DNA from: Hymenolepis diminuta
Lineage: Eukaryota > Platyhelminthes > Cestoda > Cyclophyllidea > Hymenolepididae
Direction: 5' to 3'
Length of the DNA stretch: 64,000 nucleotides
Assembly: GCA_900708905.1 (NCBI GenBank)
Contig: CAADRB010000013.1
Location: 129,442-193,441, forward strand
In this document: piece after piece, positions 37,824 to 49,800 of the stretch
How the letters are laid out: each line of letters begins with the position of its first letter
How positions within the stretch are numbered: the stretch's first letter is position 1
Notes under the pieces: generated by a model
Told to the model about the DNA's origin: nothing
What the model saw: the letters and a program-made list of their open reading frames with translations, nothing else
Database searches by the model: none
Program-made: the position numbers and the translations under genes

Positions 37824-40800
37824 GTAAGCAAATTAATTTAATTATGCATATAGTTAATATGCCACTGAAATTACTAATGTAGCATTAGCTGCCTTCCCTC
37901 GAATTGAGCTTAATAATGTACGCCTATTAAGTGCAATATTCATATCAATATCTTGGATCCATAGCAAAACCCCATTTCATATAAACTGATTGAAATAACG
38001 GCATTCAAATGGGATTCAAATAGGTGAATTTTAGCGGAAATTTCACTCATTCACAAATCTGATTTTTACAAAAAAGAGTTGTTTGATATAGAAAAAAGTT
38101 CATTATTACATTAAGCAGTATGTGTGTTGAATGCTAGTGGTTGAAAGCGATCATTTCCTGTTCACAGTCCCGCACGTCACAAAACGCCCATCCGGTTAAA
38201 CGTCGTAGTTTGCTGGTTTTTCATCGCCTCTCCTCCATATATGCGCGCTTTCCCACTCTCCTCATTTTGAGATTTGGAATCTTTCCTCTACTACCCCCTA
38301 CAACCAGTAGAAGAGGTATTTAACACCACACAAAAGTGCTCCCGACATCAGATAGGAAATAACTTTTGACGTTTAGCGTCAGCTTTTTCCCCAGGGAGAT
38401 ATTATCAGCACCTACTCCCCTCACACTCTCTCTCTCCTCTTCCGCAAGTGCGTAAAGTATCCAAAATGATTCTGAGCACTAGGAAGGATACGAGATCTAC
38501 CGGTAGATAGGGAGAGTGTTTTAAGCTGTTAACAGGCTATGAAAGTCGATTTATTTCACACCCCTTCCATCTCTCTGCTACTCGAAGACTAATGGTTAAA
38601 TGAATTTCCTAAAAGCGATGCGTGGTTACCATGGTTTTCCCTGCTTAATGCCTCACTTGGTGCTGATGACTAAACAATCACAGGTGTATGTACAGATGGA
38701 CAACATCTGGGCTCATCAAATGCGCACATTTTATCGATTTTTTGCCCCTTGAAATAATACCATTTTGGCACAGTGGGATAGAGCAAAAACTACTCGAGAA
38801 ATTGCAAGTACCTAAATAAAAATGGGGAAGATTAACCCCCGAATACTACTTTGTCTTCTAGTTCGACTGTAAAAAAACGGATATTAATGCGCAAACGAGG
38901 TTCCCGCTTTTTTTGTAAGTAGAAGAGATTGACTTGGAAGTAAATTCATTTGACAAAATTTACCTTCTTCCATAAATGGTTAAGGCACCCATCCGTATAT
39001 TAGAGTAACTAAATTAGATTAATTTAGGTGGATACTGAAGCTCTACTGTTTGGTGTATCTAATCTTCATTTCAATTGGTTTTGAGATAAATATTATCCTC
39101 CCATTTCTCCTTTAAATTGCAAACACTTCCAGGTTAAAATGAAGTGGACGCCTTGGATTTGATGATATTCATTCAAGTAGTTTCTCTCCTTTATGCCAAT
39201 CTCGTATTCAACTGAAATTTTTGAGTGCAAACTTACGTGCCTAATCAAAATATCGATTTTCGATATTCTCCCCGATTAAGGACATTGTAAGTGCGAATTA
39301 GGTTACTTTAAATGGGAAAAGCTCTGCTTTACCTCCCTGTTTAAATATTTTGACAAGGGTTTGAAAAAATACCCGACTTAGGGACTGATTTATTACGTAT
39401 AAGTGGAGCAGACAGAAGACCGATTTTTAAAGTGCCTTTTTTTCATTTAATTAATGGCAAAATAGTTTCTAATTTTATCCCTATCAAAATAGTACTAGTT
39501 AAATTGCAACTTCTTGTATTTAATCTTTTCTTGATTTTGATTTGAAAAAGGGAGGAGAGAGGGATTTTGATGGAAAAGCATATAAATAAATATATACTTC
39601 GAGACAAGTTCTCACGGTGTCCTTGTGGTACTGTTAATCTTGTATTCCTCCCAAAAAATTATCCCAGAACACGTAAATAATTAAACAAGAGCGTCTGATT
39701 AATCGTCTACTTAATAGGAGATAATTGTATAGCACCAAGGTGAACATCCCAACAATTACCTAACTATGTTAGGTTAATATCTCATAACTCGCAATTAGAG
39801 AGAGATTTATTTCTTCTTTCCCTATTGGTCATTTTGTGGGGATTCTGTGATTTAATGAATTAAATACATTATTCATTAACTGGTCACTGGATGGGGAAAA
39901 ACAAAACATAGGGAGTTTGATTAATACACTACAATTTCTTAGTTCGGATTCTACCTGTGTGGTCAGTGATTCCTTCTCAATGGTCCATTTGACAACCTTT
40001 TTTTCCTGAGTAAAATGATGCGATGATGAGAGATGTAAAATGAGAGAATTAGGACTACTGTCATACTGTCTCGAAATTACTAGGTAACCAAACATGCAAC
40101 TAATCCTGTTTTATCCACCCTTTCTTAGTTTTTCCAGGCATTTCAGCATGAATAAACGTCAATTAATAGGAAAATGTGAAGTGAAGAGTTGATAAAGATC
40201 ATATTTCCCCTTTTTTATTTCATATACAGCTATTCCTTGAAATGAATTGTGCGTCGACTAGTAATGCTTTAAATATACTGATCATAACTTTTCCAGAAAA
40301 TAGAGATAAGTTCCCAAGCTTAGTTAGAAAAGATATTAAAAAAAAAGAGTTCTTCAGAGTAATAATAGTAAACCTGAAATGATATTTCTCCCATCCTTCG
40401 TATTTTTCGAATGAAGGTGAATAGCCTCGAGCAATCTCTCAAATTATTATTAGCAGTCATTTGATTAGTGAATCAAATTAATAGTATAATCACATTCATT
40501 AGAAATAGAAATATTTAATATAATTAACAAAATATGATTTCGGTTATTCTAAAATAACAATTGATTAGTAATTTCATTAACTTTATGGTGACGGTCTCTT
40601 TCTTTGACCCTCCATGATGTAATGATAGAACTAATGTCCCATTTTTTGGGGCACTTTTTCATTCCATCCTCAAACCTTGTGACCAAGTAATTCTGAGTCC
40701 ACCCAGACATTTTAAGCATCTGGTCCCTTTTTCAATTGTCATCGAACGGTATGAGAAACCATAGGGTCAAGATAATGGTTTCAGAATGCTTGTTTCTCAG

Positions 40801-43800
40801 TAGAGAGGCTCCTAGATGCCACTCCTCCGGTCATGCCAATTATCTTCCATTGAGTTTGAGAAATATTATCACCATAGTATTAATTCTGAACATAGCTGTT
40901 CCTCAGAGCCATTGGACGAAATCGAAATTTTGTATTAATCACTTCATCTTCATCACATCCTCTTGTGTGGCATTAATCTCTTAATTAACTCTCCCCTCGC
41001 CTCAATCTCTTGAGTAGTAGTGTTGCACTGAGAGAAGAAAAAATCCCCATCCCGAGAGTAAGGGAGACCTTAACTGACCCAGCTCTCTCAACCCAACCAC
41101 CCACAGGCAAGCCAATCAAATTATATTTTGATGATGATGATAGCTCTCTATACCTCACACCGCTAGATAATGATGCTGATGTGTGTCCATTACTAGTCTT
41201 CTCCCCATATCCTAAGGAGCAGAACAACAAGCTGCTGAATGGCATTTTCCACGGGGGTAAATGCGCGCATGTCCGTCTTTAGGGGGTGAAGGAGAGGTGG
41301 GGAGTTGTGGTCCACGTTACCTACCTGTGCCATTTCTCCATGACTAGCACACGTGCTGCTGCCCATTTAACCGCGCATGGTAGTATTGGGGAAAAGGAAG
41401 GGAACAAAGAGAATAACTCTCCACTGTGTGACCATAAAAGTAATGGCGGTTGGAAATGGTGAGGATCGTTTGTGAATCAGGAGTAATCATTAATAGTAAT
41501 TACTAATTAGAAATAAATACGTTAAATAGCTCAAATCGTCATCCTCCTGAAGAGTTGATTTCAAAAGAGTCGGTTGTGAAAGTCATAAAAACAAATTAAA
41601 AAATGATGTATTCCGATGGTGGTAAGTAAATTAATTTAAAACCTATTCAGATTCGTAACCGCGAAGCTAATTTAGGAAAGCGCTTTCCCACGCTTATTTC
41701 GGGTAGAGGGATATCAACATGGAGCCTCCGTGGTGAGAAACTTGAATTCTGCCACCTCCCTCTATTAGTCAGAGTCAATCAGTGTGGTTGGTCATTCCTC
41801 TCACTGAGTGTGCATCGAATTCCATTGTACTCATGACCTCTCACCATGCAAACCCCAGTTTTGACTTCGATCGAATCTACGGGACTTTTCAGACTTTTAT
41901 TTAAGTAAAGATATTATTAGATTAAAAAGGAAATTAATAAAAAACCACTTTCTTCCCATGAAATTAATAATACAAACCTTTATTCGATGAAATATTTTCA
42001 TTTCCGACAATAGGTGTTCATTAAGCGACTTGAACCACGAATGCTTTTAATTCTTACATTAGATTCCAAAAGAGAGAGGAAGGGGGTAGAATAATGCCTC
42101 CTTTCTCATTATTTTATATCAGGAAGATTATCTGATAGGCTCTTTATGGCAAATTGCCTTTTCTCACGCAAGAAATAAGAATTATTTTACGTGCGTTATT
42201 ATTTGGCATGTAAAAATAAATGAATTACCATTTTTAAAGGTTTTGGCTGTTGATGGAGCCCCCGAACCTATTCGATTAACTGGAACCACTTCAGTGGAGA
42301 TTGAGTTGACTGACTACAACGACGAGCCTCCAAATATCGAGATACTGATTCCACAGAATGGAAACCTTAATGGTGGAAACACTGCAAACATCAACGGAGG
42401 TATCACGCCTATCCTTTCAGCCGGAGGTAAATATCAAGAACAAGTCGCATTCATCGAAGAATCTCCATCTCCTGATATTGTCATTGCCTACGTCCAGGTA
42501 TGTGTGGAAGTAATCATAATTAAATTATATCGTTATAATCTACAGCGGGGCAAAAATTACTATTTTTCGTTGTGAGAAGGCTATTGAAATCGGTAAACAG
42601 TGAGTCCAATAAATGATAAAATGAAGAGGGTCGAAAGTCGAGGTTGTTAGATTCGGGCTACATAAGTTCTTCATTAGATAGTTTACATTCCATACTTCAA
42701 ATTTCACAATTCGTCACATGGATTACTGAGCAAGCTCTTGCCGACGATATGCAGTGCTTATTGAATAGTTGCTTAATTATGAAACTCGGTCTTTTCCATT
42801 TCAGTTTACTTGTTCTTCCAAAGCAGAATAATTGTACATAATTTTAAACAACTTGAATGATCTTAACATTAACAAAATTGTGAATTGATTAATGAATTGG
42901 CCATGAACGCTGGAAAGGTTCGGGACTGGTGATATTAATCAGTCCTCTTGTCTTTCTCTTCTAAAGCAGTTTAAGGAACTATTAGTAAATGACTTTACTG
43001 GGTCATAATTTGCTAAAGACCATACAAGACTTCCACATTGGTAATATCCTTTCAATTTAGGGAGAGAGTTCTCTTTTATCAAACCTTGTGGTCATGAGAT
43101 CAATTTCATATCAATGGTAGTTTTGACTAGTCTTTATTCCCATTCAAGACCTAGCCGATACGTCATGAAAACGTCTGTTGATTCATCAGTTCGCGAAATC
43201 TGACTCTCATACTGCTAGTTCTACAAAGAGAAAATAGTGAAACCCCTTTTTTTCACCTAACAACTACCGTGGCAAAAGTCAAACGTCATAGGTTTTCCTC
43301 CTTTTCTTTTAAGGTGCAAATACCATGAATCATTCAGGGGAAAGTTCTTTCTCTTTACCAGTTTAGGATTATTTTCAGTTTTCTTTCCACAGCCTCTGCC
43401 AAGAGTGTCACCTTTGACATACTCATGAGCCTTTGTGGAACTTCTAAATCTAACTGCTTTACTGCATTTAGGCAGAAATTTTCTAGATAAATTACAAATT
43501 TGTTGTCTCCAGCATGACACAAATTATGATTTGTTATCATTGAACGCCATCCACATACGAGGAATAGTAAAACTACCAAATGATTGGATGGATGGAGGGA
43601 GGGAGGGAGGGGAGTCGAGTAGAAGGTCAGAACATCTATATATTCATATGCGGTATGGGTCATACCTTTATGTTCAAAAGTTCAAATTTCCGGAGTGTGT
43701 TCTTATCCGCGATGGTGAAAGTCAATCGATCAGTTGATGAAATTAATTGTCTGGTTGTTCCACCTCAATAATTTACCAAGAGCAGTCAGAAACTAGGAAA

Positions 43801-46800
43801 AATTTTTGTACATGTTGGATCTCACTCGAGTTCACTCAAAATTAATCCGATTAATGGAAAACGATGTAAGTGTAACGTAACAACACTGGATGATTTTAGA
43901 TAAATCTTAAAAGCAAATGGTTTTTTCAGAACAAAGGAACAAAATACTCAAAGCTGCAGTTTTGTGAAAGCAGGTGAACAGGTTCTACTATTGTTTTCTG
44001 CAGTAAGACCTCAAAATAGGTAATATTTTTGAACAAAATACACTTAGATGGCATAGCTGAGCAAGTTGTATGTTGAAAAGTTTCTCCTAGCGCCAGGTTT
44101 TTCCACAAAAGTTCAAAAAGCCCGCAAAAGACAAAACTACATTGTACACACACCCAGCCGTACAAACAAGATGCTTTTTTCAAACAACCTGAAATGAAAA
44201 ATTCTGTCGAACCTTTTTTCCACAACTGTTGGTCATTCAGCCACAGGGAAATGTTTGTTTTCTGCGGGGGAATTTTTTTCGTACAGTAGTTCTTTTTTGG
44301 ACACACATGGCTGAGGGTAGTAAAACAAGGGGTGAAACAGAAGGTCAGAAGAGTGAATTATTAAAACGGCAAAAGATATCACCAGATGGTGGGTGATTAG
44401 AAAAAATAACATACGGAAAGGAGGAGGGAGAGGGATTTGTGGTTAAGTCGGCATTCCATCTGGTTACCTGCTTATATTATTCCTAATGTCCGGTTATTTC
44501 TAAATTATCCAAGAGTAGATAGAATAAAACTGGGCTTGAGATTTTTTATGTTGGAAATAACTTCTTGGACTCGAAACCTTTAAAATGCCGGTTTAAAATA
44601 ACACAGTGACACAAATTTTCCTCAGATATCATGTCGGTCAAAGATAGTAGAATGCAACTCATAAGTCAATCAACATGCTAATGGTAATTCCATTCCATTT
44701 TGAAATATCTTAGACCTCTCAAGTTAGAAATTTACTTCAGGCTCGATTTCTGGATATTTTGGAGCTAATAAAGTGAGTACTCATTGAATCTCAACCGTTC
44801 TTAAGGGGAACAGATAAATCAAAGATAATAGAATAATGGAAATTTTAATTGAATGAACTATTACTTAAATTACTAAATAACTGATGTTGAATGTATACGT
44901 TTAAGACTTTAGGTTCGATGATTTAAATCTCCATAATTTGTGTGGCTGCAAATTATTTTTGTCCATAAGGTTTGCTGTTTTGGAAGGGTGTGTGAATAGA
45001 TTCTTTTCTTCATTGCTACTGCAAGTTGAGTAATTTTATTAAAGTGTTTCTCCAAGAATGACCGTCGCCAATATGAGTTTCTAAAACTTGTAGAAGTTGG
45101 ATTCTGCTTAGTGTCTTTCACGCTCTGGTGGATTAAAAGACCTTTCTCCTCATAGCTCATGGCTCATCTTCAGGTCCCCATACTTTCCGCATCGTAGTCA
45201 TTTCCAGCCTTTTGTTACATTGGCCGGTAGTCTTTCTTGTTTCTCACGTTCAGTCAACCATTATCCGGGCAAGGGAGTAGTCTCACTCAGATCGGTACAT
45301 TCCTCTTCCCCTTCATGTGCTCATTTTAAACAAACTGGGGAGAAAAGGGACTTCTAATTACTCACCGTTGTCATGGCTGCATTGTTCATTTTGGGAGGTC
45401 CACTAGCAGCAAAATAACTCCCCTTTTGTTATTTCTCTTCAGGTTTCTGATATGGACGAGAATGGGGAAGATCAAGTTGAATGCCATTTGGGACCACGTG
45501 ACAATTTTACTCTCCAAGCTGATTCGCCTTCCTCCGGAGGGAAATCAGATCACTTTGGGTTCGATTCTGGAGCATCTTTATCTGACCGATTGAGCAAAAG
45601 AATCAGTGAGTACCGAATTCTTGCGAAGGTGCCCTCAGATCATTCATCCGGGAGTTCATCAAGTCTCCAGAACCGTTTGGACAGGGAAACTACACCGACT
45701 CAACTCCTTACTATCATCTGCAAGGATAGAAATGGAAATCAGGCCGAGCGAAGAATTCGATTACATTTACTGGATATCAATGATAACCCTCCAAAGTTTA
45801 TAAACGATAGTTACTTCAATTTCAGTATTGCAGAGAATAGAGAACCAGTTGGAAATCAACAAGTTTGGTTAGGTCGAGTTCAAGCTTTTGATCCGGATTT
45901 GGGAGAAAATGCGAGGATTACTTATCATCTAGCTCCAGAACAGAATGGTTACCATGATGGTCAATTCGCTTCCAGTGCGCAACAACTTTTCCGAGTTCAG
46001 CCGGACACTGGAGACATCTACGCTCAAGTTAGTCTAGACAGAGAGAATGCTCCTGATAATGGAGTTTACAGCATGAATATTCTCGCTGTTGACCATGGAA
46101 AACCCCAATTAACTGGTACAGCTAGAGTTGATATCACTGTCCTGGATGTTAACGACTGGCCTCCAGAGTTCACTCGAGATATCTACACTTTTGAAGTTCC
46201 TGAAGATTTAGAATTGCGAGAAGTTGTTGGAGTTGTTGAAGCAGTAGATAGAGATGCTACAGCAGGACCAAATACCATCACCTATCGTCTGAACCCTCCA
46301 AGATCAGGAATCGTGCAAAGGTCCTTGGGAAACGAGAGTCTCGAACGAGTAAAACGTGATTCTATGCCCCTTCAGCAACAGCCCCTCTTCATGCCTCATT
46401 TGGAACCTTCCAAAGTCAGAGATGAGAGACCACTGTCCTACTTCTCAATCGATAGCAGAACAGGGGAGATTCGGGTGATCAGAAAACTAGATCGTGAAAC
46501 AAATAGTTACTTCACGTTTGAAGTTCTTGCAATCGATTCTCCGCTATCTGGATCTTCTCAAGTACCAATGACCCAGTCCTCCAACCAAATTCAACAGGGT
46601 TCAAGAAGGGGATTCAAGGGTGGAGAAACATTTACAGCTACAGCGACAGTTGTTGTCACTCTGACGGATGTCAATGACAATGCACCAGAATTCCGTTATC
46701 CAAACACATCGATTCTACTCCATATGGCTCCTGGAGAAACTCTGGGTCACAAGATTCTAACCGTTCAAGCAGTAGATGCAGATTATGGTGAAAACGCCCG

Positions 46801-49800
46801 AATCTCCTACAATATCCGATCTGAGATCCCAAATCCACCTGATGGGCCAGGAACAGGCAATTTTGCTATTGACGAAACAAGTGGACTTATCTTTCTAACT
46901 AGGTGAGTTCTTTTTTTCACTCTCAAACTTGAAAAATTCTTTCGAGAGGATTAGAGCTAAAATTCGCTTTTTCGTTTCTGATGGGTTAAACTGGATTTGG
47001 GTGAGAGGGAAGGGGATGAAGCTAAATCCACAAAGAGAATTAATCGAGTTAAAGAGGAATGATTTCAGTTGAATTTTATTGATCTGCCAGTAGTAACCTT
47101 ATTGTTATCTTCTGGATAGTAATTTCATTCAGTGCGAGAATTGGTGCTTCCCTCAAAGATTAATTATGGGCATGGAAGAAAATTTTTTCCTCAGAAATAA
47201 TTTATCACGAAAATTAGAATCTCCACGCGATTTCATTGGGACATTAATTTACTTTTGACAGTTGAATCTAATTTTATTAAACTGACAAATTAGACGGGAT
47301 GTAGCAACAAGTTTTGTTCAAGAAAGGAGAATTGGAGATAAAATCTAGAGGCGTCTGAATTAAATTAAATCAAGTTAAAATAGTTGCAAGTTTTAATCTC
47401 AGTTTGAAATGGATAAGAGTTGTTTAATACCCTTTGGTAGAAGATGTAGACATCGTTGACCGATTGTTCCGATCATTATTTGGGCCGATAGTGTTACGGT
47501 CAAAATGTACGTAAGTCAAATCAGAGATCACGAGGTCGACGCCCATTGGTGAAAATTTAGTGAACGGAGTGGCCAACTATGCTGGTTAGCATTGACCAGG
47601 AGATTTTTTTGGAATATGAGTTCTCAGGAAGGCTCCAAGATGTCGCTTCTCTGCTAACCATGATTCCTAGGAAATGCTTTTCTTCAGAGTACTAATCTTC
47701 AGCTTTTTAGACATTGAGAAAGTCCTGAATAAGGCTGTTTTCACTATCACTCTTTGTAAATCTCCTCCATCTTCCCCATTTATCCAGCTGCAATTACGAT
47801 TAATGCCTAGGTGACTTATCACTTAGAAAGCTCTCACTGACAGTTCCTTGACATATCATGACTAGGATTTCTAAGAGGGATATATAGGGGAGGACACAAA
47901 TTAATGGGCACTGTCCCTTGACAGAAGGTGTCATTAAAATTCCTCTGCCACTTTTATTAGTTCTGATGAGGAGGAGGAGGGAGCTTCTAAATGAATACGT
48001 ACTGCTGATAGCTGATGACTTCTTTTGCCTGGAGAATTACCTCTCCTATCCGATATATATATATTCAGTGTCCATTTTGTTGGCAGCAGCATTAGTAGTC
48101 CGAACACCATTATGCAATGACAGACGGATGCATGCGTGCGTTGCACCTTACCGACACGATATCCACTTACCGTTATTGACACCACGCTTTTCCTTCCTTT
48201 TCCTGACGTTTCGCTGACATTTTTTAACAAACAAGAGATAGGAAGAGAAAGGAAATTATATACAGATAGTATTAGTACAAAAAATTAATTTATCGTGGAA
48301 AAGATAAGAGAGCAAGGAAAGAAACCTTATCGGCATTAATTTTCACTTACTTTCTCTTTCATTTATTAGTTCTTCTACAAAAGTATGTTAGCAACATGAT
48401 TGGATTTATCAGTACCCATGGAAGAAAAGTGACTTTAAAAGGGTAGAAATTATCCCATCAATAGATGTTGGGGATTGGGTTTATAGTTTTCAGGGTTAAG
48501 AATACGAAAAGAGAACGAATTCGAAAAAGGCATATAATGAGTCCGTTTGTTTATGCACCTTATCTCTTATACGATTTGGAACCAAGTAAGTATAGATTTC
48601 AAATTTCACTGCATTTAATTTGAAGTTTATTCACAATTAGATGGTTACCTATCAAACATTTAAGCGCTCTCGTTGCTTGGGTGGAACTTCTTCCACAGCT
48701 TTGACTTATTGTCATAAGTTCTGGAAGTCATATTCCTGGCAGCACTAATTCTACTTTCTCTTCATCTCTCAGAGCAGCCTGGAATTCAGAAAGATTCGAA
48801 ATTAAGAAAATGAGAAGAGTGGTTACGTTGCCAGATTCTGCCCTATAAATTTGGTACATCCAATATGGGGTCTCTTTAAGCAAGCCGAATTAATCTGATT
48901 TCGAATATTCAATTTTTCTTATTATCTACCATGTGCTTTACGTCGGAAATAAAAAAACTACATTCATTTGGAAGCTACTTCGAGGGAGAAAAGGTTACGG
49001 CATGAGGAATGAATGGTTCCTACAACTGTTTTCTTTCCAGCCCTGGTATTAATGTAAATCACTTCAAATTAACATGATTGAAAAAGACTGAGTAGTTGAA
49101 ATTTAACAATTGAAGTAATTTCTTGTTCCCCTGCTGAATTGATTCGACCTAATACTTTCAATTAGGGCATAATGGACTAGTTAACCACTAAATGGTAGTT
49201 CCTACATCCTCTAAATTGTATGTCTGATTCTTTCAACCACCACATTAGTAACTGTCAGCTCCTTTGCCCTGGAATCCTAAAAGCGATTAGGGGATGAAAG
49301 AGTAGAGTTGAAATTTTTGGATTTAGGGAAATGATAAATATGACCGGTTGCCGGGTGTGCTTCACCCTCTAAAGCCTCATTAGGATCTTTTTAACCGCAA
49401 GCTGGGGTTGGATCATCTTAAACCCAATCGGGATCATCATTCACTCCGTACTTCTTGCCTAAAGAGTACTTTAGTTTGATGTGTTTAAACATACTTTAGG
49501 AGCGAAACAAATACAAAGGACCTCTAAGTGGCAGGTTAAAGGTTGAAATTAGCTTCGAACAACCAACCCCTTTGTAACTATGGCAGTAGGATCTTACAAA
49601 CTTGTTCAGTTTTAGACTTTCACGGAGTTTTTAATATATGTTATTACAAAATGCATTCAAGTAAACCTACTACTATCCTACTATCTTCGCCATTATAGAC
49701 GAACAATCCTTCTAGCATATACTTACAAATAACCTTGCAACATTAAAGATGGGAGTGGCACCACTACCAGATCTTTTAAATTTGATCAACTTGAATGTAT

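Noticed and set aside
41010..41282. Extra protocadherin exon in intron 1
   Set aside because: It starts at TTG, has no cadherin motif, and exons 1 and 2 already join cleanly in mid-repeat.
43926..44306. 126-codon minus-strand frame in intron 2
   Set aside because: It starts at a non-ATG codon, is Cys/Leu/Phe-rich in a random-looking way and matches no family; no inverted ends of a transposon were found around it.
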